Source: Pyrocephalus nanus | Taxonomy: Eukaryota > Chordata > Aves > Passeriformes > Tyrannidae | Direction: 5' to 3' | Assembly: GCA_038380795.1 (NCBI GenBank) | Contig: CM076261.1 | Span: 92,526,418 to 92,590,417 of the forward strand | DNA: 64,000 nucleotides | Shown: positions 24,425-38,600 of the stretch, in pieces | How positions within the stretch are numbered: the first letter of the stretch is position 1 | Layout of the letters: every line of letters begins with the position of its first letter | Translations under genes and position numbers: made by a program | Notes under the pieces: model-generated | What the model was told of the DNA's origin: nothing | What the model saw: only the letters and a program-made list of their open reading frames with translations | Databases searched by the model: none

Positions 24425-26293
24425 CAAATTTGACTCCGGTTCCGTATTTCCAACCCTCTGGGACAAAGCAGAAACATCTGCCTTTATTTCAGCTGCCACT
24501 CTAACAGTAAGTTTCAAGATAAATCACCCTCTATGAATAATTAATACTGCTTTCTCAGTTAGATTTGTGATTATTAAGTCATTATTTGTTTGTTTTCGCT
24601 GATGATTAATCTGTTTTCCCTTCTCTCATTTAGTCATACAACTCTGGAGGAAAATTAAACCGTCAGATAATTTACAAATTCTGGTTAGAATTGAGCAGTC
24701 AGCTCTGAAGGGTTTTGTATTTTAAAATCTCCAGCTGAAAAGGTATACAGACCAAAGGATATTCCTCAGTGGGGTTTCATGTGCACAGAAACAGCCTTGG
24801 ATTGGGAAGCCCTGCAGCAGTGGGAGGTGTTGAGGTTGGTGCACTGAAGCCCAGAGAGATGGGCACCGGTCATCAGACACAATTTTTAATGAGGATCACA
24901 CCAAGAAGGCTTGGGACAGGAATGAAGCAGATTCCATGTCTTTAGCAAACTATTTCCTCCCGCTTTTTGGGAACAGTCTGTAATTCTCAAAGCAATCAAG
25001 GCAATCATCCCTCCCCAGACATTCCAATCACCAATGCCACAGAAAGCCACCAGCATTTCTCACTGGGCTTGTCTCCTGTTGGACTGGTCTGTTACATCAG
25101 CACAGGGAAGTCTGGCAAGAGGCAAAGCTGCAACAAATTAGGTAGTAAAAGTGCACAATGTAATTGAGGAAATAATCTGGAGAAAGACTTGGTAGTGAGG
25201 GGAAGAAACTGTTTTCAGAGAGATCAACTCCTTAATTTGACTTACCCAACAGCTAAACAAACACTAGAGCCAAAACCCAGTACACAAATGGGAAGTGGGG
25301 AATGCACACATACTGTAGCAACCCTAATCCTACATCAATAAAAAACATTCCTCAAACTACACTTGAGCAAAGAGAAGGAAAACAGGGGTTTGCAGGATCA
25401 GGAAGACACAGGGAATTAGGCATTCCATCTGAAGTTCCTCCGAGCCCTGATAGTGAACTGGAATAAACTGAGCAGAGATTTATGGATGCTTTATCTGCAA
25501 TGAAAAATAAAACCTCTTCCTGGAGGTGACTTCTTGCAATTCCAGGATCAGGGAGGTCTTTGGACAGACGTTGCTGTGATGCTGAGGAGGATATTTAGAA
25601 GTCTTTGTGTTCAGAAGGACAGAAGCCTACTGCCACCTCATTGCCAAGCCGGTGGCACATAAAGGGAGTAACTAAATAAGATCTGCTAAACAGCCAAACT
25701 ACAAATGAAAAAACTACTCTGACACTCTGACATGTAAATAAAGATACTGGAAGTAATTCAGTGGAAAAAACATTTGCTTTGCTTATTATCAGGGATATTG
25801 CCAGAAGCAAAATATACTCACATACTTTTAGTTTAATTTCAAAACTGGTGTGAAAGTCACAGGTTATTAAAAACCCTGAATAGGAGACACTGTTCTGACC
25901 AACCATTTCCTAAGCTTTATTCACCACCATTCATTCCTGGTGTTTTTCAAGCCAGTATAATGAGTCATTCACTGGTTAAATCAGGAGACTGCGAGACTGA
26001 GCTTCCCACTATATTACTGTCTTATTTTGTAGCCTGAGGCAAAGTAATGATCTCTTCTCAGTCTGTCTATATGTAATATGCACATTATGCTTCTCACAGG
26101 GATATGATTCGTTCACTGATGATAAAAAACATTTTGGTGTTCTCAGAAAAGCAGCATCATAAATTCACAAGAGGTAAGCAACAGAGTGAAAACAACGGTC
26201 TTCTTATGCCAGAGCAGCTGGACAATTTAAAAGTTACAACAAACTCTTTACCTAGAGTTATACCATTGTGCAGCACCAAGTTCTCCAAGTCCA
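24425..26293. other. 1,869-bp segment between inverted-repeat arms
   Basis: Unique AT-rich sequence with no transposase-like frame; the longest are 103 codons (25595-25906, minus) and 66 codons (24967-25167). It contains GATTAATC at 24604-24611, the consensus for OTX/bicoid-class homeodomains, within an unrepetitive AT-rich stretch at about 24510-24720. If the arms mark an inversion, this is the inverted segment. If they are transposon termini, it is cargo with no visible enzyme. Confidence 0.6.
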
Positions 26294-26348
26294 ATGCCCA
26301 CATAATAATGTGGGAGGGTGTGGAGGTTTGTACAGTTGTTATCTGTGT
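26294..26348 (-). repeat. Right arm of 55-bp inverted repeat
   Basis: Reverse complement of 24370-24424 with one mismatch. The arm begins ATGCCCACATAATAATG and ends GTTGTTATCTGTGT. The base before 26294 and those after 26348 do not continue the match. The outer flanks (AACTTCAT on the left, TTTTTTGT on the right) form no obvious target-site duplication. Confidence 0.95.
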
Positions 26349-29300
26349 TTTTTGTACTTAAAAAATATGAACTAAATTTTTAAAAAAGCATTCCCAAGTC
26401 ATCTTCCAGCCTTATAAACATAATGTTGGCCAGAAGAGGAAAGTCAGAAGTTCATCCTGCCCTCAGAGAAAGATCCCCATTTGACTGTTTCAGGAATTCT
26501 AATCTAGAGCCAGAAGGGATGAGATCTTCCACATCATCCCACGAATCCTGAGAGAGAATGGGAATGGCAAGACTTGAGCTCTGTCAGCACGAGAGGACAG
26601 CACAAGCCAAGAAGAACGAGGGAGATGCCAGAGAGCACATGAGCACAAGCTGAACTGGAAAGCTGATGTGGGAGGAGTTCAGGAAAGCAACCAGATAAAA
26701 TGGGGAGCACAGAATTTGCCTCTGCAGTTAAAGAGGCTTGCTCATTTATTTTATCAGAATTCCACTGGAGCCTTTGTCAGCAATGCAGTTGCAGAGATTG
26801 AAAATGATGCATTTCTTCAGACATGCACAGTATGGAAGAGGAGCTCCAGCAGTTCTGCAGGAGCATTTTGCAACACCTTCTTTTGTGAACTAGTTAGAAA
26901 CTTCAGCCATAAAAGATGCTATCTGCTTCCAGAGTCATCTTTCTAGCTCATATTTTACTTTGTTCTTAGATGTAAAGCATCTTGTACAAATTACACATTT
27001 TCATAGGCTTTGGTTCCCCCATCCCATACCTACGTTCTCCTTCCCTGTTTTTAAAAATCCATCTGAATGATTCATTGTACAGTTCCTAGACTCAGAGTTA
27101 TTGAGTGAAAAGGCAAAATCATCCTTCAATCCTCAACTTTTACTCCCTAGGAACAGATTGATTATTTAGAAGTCACAGGTATTCCCTTCAGAAGTGTCGA
27201 GGAATGTTTTGGAAGGAATTTTCTACTGTAATGCAACTTGGCAGAAACATGTTTTTCCCTAATGAAGTCGTGGCTTATTTATCTATATTTATCTTGAACA
27301 TAACACAGAAAAATTCTGTGAATTAATAAAACCAGTACATGTTTCTATGTAGCTACATAGGCCTCTGTATGGAACATGCCTGTAGGTGTATTTATGCAGC
27401 AAACAAATTACATATGTGGGCAGGCAATAGTAACAGTACCTTTTATCACATCTTATCTACATTTCCAGCATGCCAACAGCACAAAAGTGAGAATCTTGAA
27501 CAAAGGGGGAGATTTTACACTGAGACTTAGTCAATTAATTGACAACAAGAACAACAAAGTTTTTTTCCAGAAATGTTTTACCCTGAAGTATCCCAGTTTA
27601 GGTTTTGTTAACATGAACTGCACTGGATCCCAAATCCTGAAACGCTACACAGAGAGAGATGCAGTCAGACAAGGCTACCTGTAGTCCTTAATTCCTTACA
27701 AATCTCGAATGACACCTAACCACAAGCAGGAAACCACAGCAAAAATATGCCTTAAGACTCTTTCAGAGATTCATGAGAGCTTTAAACAGACAATAAAACA
27801 ACTCAGCAGTTAAACTTACCATCCACCAACAGCAAGTCATTAGCTGCAAATAAAATACATCCACTTAACAAATAGGGCTGGAATCACAAGTCATCCCAGC
27901 TTTGTATTAGGGAGACAGCATTAGCGTCGACAAGACTCCCAAAATGAGCAAATTTAAAGGACAGGACAATTAAAATGTTAACCACTGCCTGCAGCTTTGC
28001 AAAAGTGTTCTCAACATTGCTACCATCAAACAACTGCCACTTCAGATGGAGTGAAACACCAAGGCCTTGTGCTTTGTTTTAATTTGAACTGAATCTACAG
28101 CACAGGCTCTGTATTTTCAACAAACTGGAGTCACAGATTAGCTCAGGCAGATAAACTGAACTCTCCAGATACTGCTCTGTACCAGCCAACAAAGTGCTGT
28201 GGAGAAGATGACACCTCCCTGACACAAACACACGGTTCTGCCCTGGTCTCCACACACCTCCCAGAGAGACTCAACCTGTCTCCAGCAACAACCCCTGATA
28301 CTTCAGCTGTGGCGAGGAGATTCAAACTGAGATTCCTAAACTGAAACTTCAGCTGTGTCAGGAATCGTTAATCCTCCTATACAGTAACCAGGAGCCAAAT
28401 CCATATTGTGATGAAATAAAAGGACCTGCAGGGCCATCAAACCTGCCAGGGACAGCAACGCAGGTACAGGAGGTCACAGCGAGGTCACATTTCCATATTT
28501 CATGAGATTTGCCAAGTTTGAAATTAGAGGCAATCACACAATAAATCTCAAAACACGCCAATAGGAAGATAAAAATTCCCCTTGGATAACAAACGAATCA
28601 AGACAAGAATATATGAGTCTCAGATACAGCAGAAAGGAGAGCAGATCAAACCTATCTCAGAAAAAAAAAAATCAGAGAACAGTAATTATAGGCAAGTATT
28701 TTTGTCTTCACTACAGATACAGCTTTGACATTTCCACTCTCTCACAGAAACTATGTATTTAAAGTGAAAATATGAAAGTAGTAAAAGGCAACTGTCAACT
28801 GCTGCATGTTCATTGACTCTATGTCAATAAAGGCCGGCTTGTCTCTACTTTGCAATTATTTTTAACCTATCTCTGCACAAGGAAGAGAGCCAGGGGAGAA
28901 TTAATGATAACAAAGTGTTTTAGTAACTGACTTGCATTGAATTTTACAAATTTACAGCAAAGCTGAATGTCAATAGATACCAAATTTACCAGCCTCCAGC
29001 TTCATGCCAAGGCACAAGCGAAGAGGAGCATTAGCCCATCAGACTCCAAAAGATCTGCCTTTGTTTTCCCTAACCAAAACCACCAATGGTAATAAATTTT
29101 TTTTAAAAACCTCTTTGTTTCTCCCAGGAACATTTGTCTAATAAAGCAAATTAGGTAGTATGTAAACAGCTAATTGTTTAAATCCATCAGTGATGTTCAT
29201 AAAATTTCTCTTTTGTTAAGAAAGATTGCGTATATACACATCATGAAGCCATGAATTTAGAATAAATTCCTCCATCCCATATACCATGAGCATTATCTCA

Positions 29301-32300
29301 CATACTTGCACTGAGTTTCCTTCACATTAGAGATGAGAGATAATGGGACTAAGCAACATCTGGCAAGCCTGAAAGGAACAAGCCATTACTGCCTTCTCTT
29401 TTCACAAAGCCATACCCTCCCTTTCTCTGTCACTCCCTTCAGCCAATGCCCATTTACCTAAATCTCATTCAATTATAATAGAAAATAATTGTAGAGTTGA
29501 GATCCCTTCAGCTTCTTCAATTCTTTTTTGACAGTCCTTGAATTTTTGGTTTATTTATGTGCTGAGGACAGGAGCTGCCTAGTAATGTGTGCTCACTCTG
29601 TGCTGCTGCCTGGCATGATTCTTGCAGAAGGAATAATTCAACAGTTATAACCACATGGATTAAGCCAAATACTGCCTATACAGAAGGCTTGGAAAAGATG
29701 GTGTTAAAAACTGGTCTGGGCATGCAGAAAGAGTAGAATTAAAATAATTTCCTAATATGAAAGAAACTGTTTTAAAAGGTAAGGGATAATGGACTCCATG
29801 TGTTAGAAGATAAGAACAACCTCCAGCAGCAAAACCTTGAATAAATTCTTAGAGAAGTACAATTAATTCCACTGTACCTTGAGAAGAAACCGTACCTACC
29901 AGTGTATTATTTTACTCATACTTTTCCTATAGTACAAAATGTTTGGTGAATAAAAAGGGTTACATAGCAGCTTATTATTATTAAAACATGATGACTGTTC
30001 CTGTGTCTCTCAAAGCAACACAGAACTCCAAACTCATATCCTCTGAAAAATCTTTTCATTTTTATAAGCCATCTGTCAACAGGCCATTTCTACTCTGCCT
30101 TCCCTTTGATCATACAGTCCTAATTTTCTCAGTGTGGCAATTAATCTCTTTTCCCCTCTGATTTTTATCTAAAGATATTAGAAAACCCTCTGAAGCCTTC
30201 ACATTGTACACTCAGCTAATATATGCAGCCTTGTATTCCTATAATTATCCCTTTTTTCCCCCCCTCCTTCCTCCCTTCTCCCTTTCAGATGCCATCCAAC
30301 GTATCCCCTTTCAATAGGACCACATGATCTTTTTGTGCTCACCAAGTACCTATCCAGGGTGCTACAAGCTGTCCTGTACCAGATATAATCACCACCACCC
30401 ACAACTCTGTTCCTCAAATTACCAGGAGAAATCTCAAGAGTCTTTTTTCCTCTGGCAAACTACACGTTGGTATCATGTCTCCCGTTCATGCAGCACACAC
30501 TGTTAAAAAAGTGAATGGTGTAGATGTCAGGCAGAAATAGTGTGTGTGCTTGAAATTCTCCTCTACTCCAGCACATTGTCTTGTGCTCACATTAGGTCTT
30601 ATCCCCTTTAACAATAACAATAAAAAAAAATATTAAAAAAAACTTTCCTAGAATGAATCTTTTGAAGAATAGCTATTGAGACAGTCTTTGGGAAAATAAA
30701 ATCATTCACTTGAAGAGAAGCAGAACATTTAACGTGATTGGACACATCATCCTTTCCCCGAGTATTCATTTCATGCGCAAAATCCTTTTGATGCTTTATA
30801 TCTTTAGTGTCACAATAAAAAAATCTTCTTATTACTGAAGAGAGATAAGAGAGTAAACAGCAGCTGTGTGATAGCACTGATGTAGCAGAACATATCCCCG
30901 CGAGGATTCTTGACCTTTCAGCCTCGGTTTTCAGTGCTGCAGCTAAAAATATCTTTCCTCCACTGACAAATATTACAGCTCCATGCTGCAGAATAGCAAT
31001 GAGGAGCTTTATGCTCTAATGGCTTTACTATAAATAGAATCTCTTCAGTGCTAAAAGCTCTTCATTAAAAGGATTAGTGACTACAACACACAACAGGAAC
31101 AACCGATACCAAACCTCGGGCTTTGTAGCACAGGCTGATTTTAAATTTACTAGATTTAAGGTTTCTAAAGTAACTGTGTAATTTGGTGAGTAAAGTAGAA
31201 TGAAAAAGGGCTCCCTCCCCCCTCTCCATGCAACATTTTGGAGAGCTGTCTTTGATATAAAATTAATAGTTTGAGGAATCGGCTTCCTAGTACTCTCATT
31301 TTCTCCAGTTCAATGCCAAATTGACTGTATAATGCAATGTCAAAATGAAGAACAAAGTCACAACAAAACTGATGTCAGTACTTGAGCATAACAAATGATC
31401 AGTTTTCTGCTGGAGCAGAAAAATTTTCTCCCCTGCCTGGTTTAAGATGGGGCCACAAATCCTGCCACGGCTGGGCTGTGGCTCTGCCATGCTCGGCTAT
31501 GCTGCAAACGAGTCCCATCTGGGGACTGAGGTAGGAGGGGGACAAAGTCGGGGACAAAAAGGTCAGCAGTACAGGAATCCCACTTACCACTTCAGGTTAA
31601 ACAACAAACCCAGTCTTAGGAAGTTATTTTGAGAAACACTGGCAAATACACCATTAGACTGATGTCTCACAAACACCATGCCATAGGAAAAGGACCAGAC
31701 ACAAGATGTAATTCCAGCAGAAATAAGGCACATTTTTAAAGTGATGAGTTATCCCAACATGGCACCAGTGAAAGACTGACTAGGAAGTCAGAAACTTCAA
31801 GGGGAAAGATAAACATTACTTGCCAAATGTGACATAAAATGACCACCTATAAATATTAGAAAATACAAGCTTGTCGAATACTCTGTTAACAAAACCGTGT
31901 CTCAGGCACTCAGAGATTTTTAAGCTTCTCTGACACAAATGGTGGGGTGTGTGCAGTCAATCAATGAAACACAACCTCCTGCAAGACTAATAGGATTGGA
32001 AGACACGCAGTAACCCTGCACATCTGAACTTTTCCATCCTCAGAGGCAGTTTAAAAGCTCCCAGCTTAGCCTGTACTACCTGGCCACCTCTCCAGGAACC
32101 AACCATGCCAAGTAACAATCAGCCTCATAAATGGGCTACTACATATTCTAAGCACCACTCAGCCCTGGGCCTCTACAAGCAAGACTTCAGCTCCCAACAG
32201 AAGGGAACAGAAAGTGATCAGAGAATGTGCACTGAGAGGGTGTATCAAGCTCTCAAATCACTGAGGTTGTTAAAGAAAGGAACATCTGTCTATGGAGCCA

Positions 32301-35300
32301 TTCTATATTTTAATTGACAATCCCATTGCCCATCAATCATGGGACTTTGATTTTCTTTTTTTTTCCCAAGGTTCTGCAAATAGGTTTTTGCTTCAGCATT
32401 ATTAACTTGTTTGAATCAAAGCAGATGTGTTAATGTTATTCAATTTATTTTTTTTTTAATAAAATACATAGTTTTGATGAGTTGGACTAATGGCACATTT
32501 ACCTGTATTCTAGGTTTTCCTCTTTTATATTTGTTTCTTGTTAGAGAACAGAAATTTTATCAAACATACTCCAAATTTAGATTACCCAAATAATGAAGGA
32601 TGGCTTTACCCCCCCATGAGATTCAGACAAATGGCAAATTTTGATTGCCTGCAAAAATTCATAATAGGAGAGCTGCATAGTGGGTTTTTTTTCATTTTAA
32701 ATTAGAGGATTTGCTACTAACATGCCATATGCTGTGTGATATGTTTAACAGAATGTTACACTTCTAATTGCATACCAATCAAGGGCTCGTATTTTCCAAC
32801 AATTAGCAGAGTAAAGTATAAATTTCCTAGTGTCGTTGGTGCTTTCAGGCATCCAGCAGAGCCTACGATATTTTAATCCACACATCTTCCAAATCACAAA
32901 CATCATTTGGCTTCAGTAAGAGACCTCCAGATAAGACTGAAAAGGAGAGGATGGGGAGAGAGGAGAAAGAAAGATGTATTTCTACTGACAGCACCATCCT
33001 TGTATCTTCCCAGGATTGCCCACATAAGTTCTAGGATATTCAACAGCAAAAATGGGGTAGGGACCTCAGCTGGGATTTTATGGAGTCAGCTGGAAAAATC
33101 AGGAAACAGCTCTCCAGGTAGAGCTCAATAACTTTCGCTTTTTCAGGAAGCAGAAGGTATTCAACTCTGATTTTCACCATACAGCTTTCAAAAGTTTTAA
33201 AGACATTTTATGCTGACTACGGCTTATTTTTTATTTTTATCTACTAACTTACTTGCTGATATTCAAATTTCACTAACAATGATGAGTCTTCCTATCATAC
33301 CATTTATTATTTATGATGGAGCAGGAGTGAGCTACTTAATGAATAGCAAGACGACTTGGATTCACTTTAATCCCTATTTCAAAACAGAAATAATCTCCAG
33401 TGACTTTTCTCCCAGACATTATTACATACAAGTCAAATTTTACTGAGTAAAATATTTACTTGTGTTCATTCCAGTGTTTGCAAACTTTATTAAATTCAGT
33501 TTGCCATCAGAATATGAAGTAATGATAGTTAAAGACTAATCACAAATCACTGCTTATAAAGATACTGGGCTATTAATTGCCAGATACCATGTACTCAAAA
33601 TTAATTTTGAGTGAAATGCTCAGGGCAATTCTACTTTAGCACTGGAAATATCTGAACCTGCACTTCCATCTCCTGTTTCATCAGTGGTATCTCATAAAAC
33701 CCCTTCCTGCAGCCTCCTCTCTAGATCTTAGCATGTCAGGAAAGGCACAGGAGTCATCACTACAGTGTTCCAGTTGAAAGCTCCTTCCCAAAGGTAGTTC
33801 AAAGGCTCCATAACTGCAAGTTTGTCTATGGTATTACCCAGTGGTATCCAGAAGATACTGGCACATGGGAATATGCACGTTTTTAGCATGATCTTCCATC
33901 AGTGAAGAAAATAACTGAACGTTCAAGGGTCACATTTGGAACCTGTGCAACTGAGAAATGTCCACTACCCATACAGAATAGAGTGAGTTCATCATTAGAA
34001 AAGTAAACTATAATATGAGATAACTGAAGGCACAGACAACCTGCTTCCAAAGTCCAAGGGAGCAGCATTTTAGTATCTACGGAAAACAAAATGTGGATAA
34101 AATGCAGTTCCTGGGCTAAATAACATCTCTGCAATTTTTCTGCAATTTTTTGGTCCCTTAATCATTAAATTTAGACATGTAACAATTTTTTGCTGAGTTA
34201 GTGTCATCAAACCATCCAACTTGATTTGACTAAAGGTTTGCTGACCGTTATGGCACTCTGTTATAGCTCCACAGTCTGAAACTCCAGATGAATGACAGAG
34301 GTAAATGCCATCTGTGGTATTTTACATAAATTAGGTAAAACAACAGGATTGTTACCAAGTTGCCAGCACCAATGGAATGCAAAAGACACTTAAAAGGAGA
34401 ACAAGAAGGATTCAGAATGATGATATAAAGAGTTCATAATCTCGCCCAATACACTGCCTAAGAAACATTTCATTGCAAGAACAGGAGGGAACCTGTGCAG
34501 GTTAATTCTGCATGATGATCAAGTTGCTGAGTTTTGTTTTTTTTTTACTCTCTCAAAATAACAGAAGAATTTCATTGTCTGCCACCATGTCCTCTGAAGA
34601 ACAGCTTCAAGATTATCATCACCAACCTCTGTGACAAGCTGCCTCCCCTATCAGACATGTGTCACTGCATGTCACAGTCCTGTCCTCTCCGCTCATTTTT
34701 CCTTGTCTGAATCATGCACAGCTTTCTCAACAGACCCCCCTGTATAAAACCATGTACTGTGACAGCCAGAAAGCCAAAACAATTCCTCACAAGCCAAAAA
34801 TCCTGTACTGCTGCATTTTCATTCCTTGACTTGTGTCATCCCAGCATGTTTTTTACCTTTGTGGATTATGTATTGGTTGTGCAGCGATTTCTGAGTATTA
34901 CTGATCCCAAAGGACTGCATGAACTGTGCTACAACCTTCCCAAAAATGTGATTACTGTGTAATAAAAACTAACCTAAACTTGAAATTCACCTGTATGTCT
35001 GGGGTTCTGAACAACTGCTGAATTTCCAGCCAGTAAGGTTTCACACTGCTTTACTACACTATTGGTCATGGTGCTGAGTACCTGAAACTTGCAATTTAAG
35101 CAAAATTACCTTCTAAAAGTTTTAGTGGCTTAATTGTTCTGCATTTACCTAAAGTGACTACATTATTATCTACCTTAAACATTCAAGATCCTATGAGAGA
35201 GACATTAGAGAGACAGCAGCAACTTTCTGAAGCACTGTGTTACTCATGTTGGTCTTAACACATAAACTTCGATATGAGCCAGAGGGTTTAACAAGCTGGA

Positions 35301-35588
35301 TTTACTCCATCATTGCCATTTTGAATTCATGTTTGTGAGAAGGCAACGTTGGTTTCAATAGCTTACACCATGTTCTGTGAAATACTAAATATTCACTATG
35401 ACTTTGGTGGTTAATAAAGAACAACAGAGAGTCCTGGAAATGAAAGCACAGATTCACTCTAAGGTAGAGATCATTAAGGATCCGTGTCAGGAACAATGCT
35501 ACTGAAGATCTAAGCTTGTCAACCAGATCTAAGAAAACAAAAAACATACTTTACACCAGACATAGACAAAGGCTACTGAGATAATTAA
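26349..35588. other. Unique noncoding sequence, no gene seen
   Basis: About 9 kb without a recognisable transposon. A 92-codon frame at 26668-26946 has a possible acceptor in front (TTTGCCTCTGCAG) but no family match and no good donor. Possible conserved blocks are at about 28790-29000, 30890-31080 (listed) and 32600-32930, judged by unrepetitive AT-rich texture alone. Everything else looks like neutral intergenic or intronic DNA. Confidence 0.5.
30890..31100. promoter_or_regulatory. Candidate noncoding regulatory element with MEF2-type site
   Basis: Contains CTATAAATAG at 31028-31037, an exact fit to the MEF2 consensus YTAWWWWTAR. A near-fit (CTAAAAATAT) lies about 85 bp earlier in the same unrepetitive stretch, and there are two CpGs near 30900. 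No transposon landmarks and no open frame. Motif matches of this length occur by chance in AT-rich DNA, so the call is weak. Confidence 0.25.
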
Positions 35589-35602
35589 GGGGGGGGGGGG
35601 GG
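35589..35602. repeat. G14 homopolymer
   Basis: Fourteen consecutive G in AT-rich surroundings. It may form quadruplex-type structures between strands or cause polymerase slippage. Length should be treated as uncertain in any assembly. Confidence 0.9.
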
Positions 35603-38600
35603 AGAATTAAAAAAAACCCTGTGCTATCAAAGAGACTGGGAGAGTCAGTCCTGACTGTTGTCTGGAGATGCACAAAAGAAAGAGCAAGAGTGATAAAAGG
35701 CAAACATCAGAGACTGAGAAAAGCTATTTAAACTAAAGAACAATATTGACACGAGAACAAAAGGGCTGGAAATGAGTCACAAATAAATTTAATCTTGAAA
35801 TTCCTACTCGCAGCAAGGATCTCAGACGGAGCTCAATAAGTTTACAAAAGGCTCTCCAAACAAAATGATATTGAGACACCTTCTGCAGTCAACTTCTGAA
35901 TTAAATAGCATAAAGATGAACATTTCATGTGATGAGATTAATTTTAAGCAATATTCACACAATACAAAGCACTATCTATCAAGCATCCATGAACAACAAA
36001 GAATTTCCTTCAAATACAGTTGAAATTTTTAACAAAAATAGTTCATAATTAGTGAATGGTGAGCACATTTCTGAGTAATACCTTAATTGAGAACAGATGT
36101 TCAGAAACTCACTGGTTGACCCAGCAAGTTAGACAAAATTATAGTCACTAGGAAAGCAGAAGAGGTCATTTTGACTCTTTAACAGGCTGTTCACTACAAC
36201 TGATAACTGTTCACTGACCTTATTTTCATCCCAGTCCCAAAACTTAGATTATGTTTCTCACTTATTTTTCATTTTCTTTGTTTCACAACCACTATTTGGC
36301 TATTTGATTAGTGAGAGAAACCTGGATGTTTTCTTCCTGGAAGTGAAGCATACATAGGAAAAACTGGCCATAAAACAAGAGTTGATGCAGTTTTGGGGAA
36401 TTAAACACCATGAAAAATCTCACTAGGCAGGACAGTGTGGACACTCACCCTTGCGGGGTCATCTCCTGTTTTGAGAGGTTTATACATGGGCCTGAACTTC
36501 TGGGTGCAGTGAAGGAGATATAAATATGCCTCATTTCAAACAAGGGTTCTGAATTCAAGCGATCTAACGTGCAAAGCCCTGTTTTATTGTCTACCAGTCC
36601 AAGTTCTGAGCAGGGCAAAGCCCAAGCCAAGAAGCCCTGACAGATCTGAGTTCTGATCCCCTTGCTCAGCAGTGCTCCAGCTGGAGTCTGGAGTTTGTGA
36701 GCAGCATCAAATCAACTCTGAGACTTCATGTCCTGCTAAAACAAATTTGCTAAATGCTCCCACAGCTGGGAGCACTGCTGGAAAGCTTCCAACCGGCACC
36801 ATTTGAGGCTCATGGCACTCGCTGCTGCTCTGAAGTTTCTGATTTATTGTCTCCGACGCTTCTAATACCTGGGTTTTTCCTTTAACTTGAACAACCCAAC
36901 CCCATCTCTCACTCAGAAAACTGACAGTTGACTCTTTATCAAAGCACAGAAATGTAATTATCCTTTAACATTGCTTTTAATTATTGAGGATTGCTGCTGC
37001 TGCCTTTTTTTCTTTCCCAAAGTTTTCACATGAGGCAACCAATTATTTCTCTGTGTAATTCCAGATACTGCTGAGACATTTTACCCTTTCTATATCCTAC
37101 TACCATTTTTAATTAAGATTTTTCCTTATTTAATCTCATGTGTCTGGCCTCGATACAGAAATTCTGTAACAGCTCTGTATGTGTTTGATATTATTGAACC
37201 ACAACTTCATATGATACCATACAAAATGTAATGAGTAATAAAAACCAACTTGAGTATCACTTGATGAAAGTCCTTCTGTACAAAGCCATCCTACAGAACA
37301 CATTTGCTCAGCTCCTCCTTTATACCCCAAAATAGAAAAAAAAATAGCCCTTCTCCTTCTGTAACTTCTTTTAATGTGTCAACAGGTAATCAGAAATGTT
37401 ACTGAAGTGAGCCTGAATTTCTGCTTAGTAAGGAAATAGGCATTAAATAAAAATTAAATTAAATAAAAAATAAGCTCCCTATTGAATATACAGTCTGAAG
37501 AAATACACAGTCACAGCTCAAGAAAGGTTTTGTTTGATGGGCTTCCTTTGTAAAACAAAATCAATTAATGATTCAGATCAACCAAATGAAATTAAATTTT
37601 ATGATTGTTTAATCCAAAATTCTTGGATTAAAAAAAATAAATAAAAATACATTTAAAAAAAAAAAACACCAAAAGTAAAATCTAGTTCTGATATTGTTTC
37701 ACTGAAGGCACAATGGGTAGATGTGACAGGCTAAGAAAAATCACGAAATGGAGGGAAAAAATCTCTTATGCTAAAAAACAGACAATTAGCTGTCAAATTT
37801 GAAAGAGAAAGACTAAAAAGGAGAAAATGAGAGAACATGAAAGAGAGCACTTCAGTCAAAGCGTGTGTTTCTTCATACAAATCTGTCTGTTCTGGTCTCT
37901 GCTTGTACTGTCGAGGTTCTGACAGTTGGAAGCTATTAATTTCAGAATTACAAGGCTTATTGAGCTGGATTTATGTTCTTTGCAGTTGTTAATTCACTTC
38001 TGCTTCCTTGATGAAATAAAGGACTACTTCAGAACGAGCAGTGAAAGTGAAACCTACTTCCCTCCCCTCAAAACATCTGTTTGCCTGAGAACTTCTACTG
38101 ATGGGAGGTCACACTGGCCTTGACCAATGAGTCAAACTACACAGGGTAGGGGAAGAATATGTGCAAAAATACTTGGAAACTCTTGCTTTAAGTAAAATAC
38201 AGGACTAAGGCAGAAACATTCAATTCATCTTAATTAAGTACAAACTTTAAACTGCAGCAGAGAACACGTGCACTTCTACGGAGAAGACATCACGGTGCAG
38301 TGAAATGACACAGTTCATTATTAAAAGAGAGTCTGATCCCAAGTACAACACAGCCAGTGAAACAACTGCCTCATTTAGGGCATCCATGGCCTCCAGTTCC
38401 AAGCACGTGTGTCATTTTTTCATGGGAAACAAAACAGAAGCTGAAAAATGTCAGAACCCAGAGAAAGAAAGCTCAGCCTGTTCATTCTGGCCTCCCCTCT
38501 TGTTTCCTGCCCAAAATCAAATCACACCTTAAGCCTGTGCTACATGAGCTATTCAGAATATTCCTCCACCACAATTAGCATATTTTCCATTTCTCATTCT

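Noticed and set aside
26668..26946. 92-codon plus frame with an acceptor-like TTTGCCTCTGCAG
   Set aside because: No convincing donor, no family match; serine run from AGC/TCC repeats. Not strong enough to call an exon.
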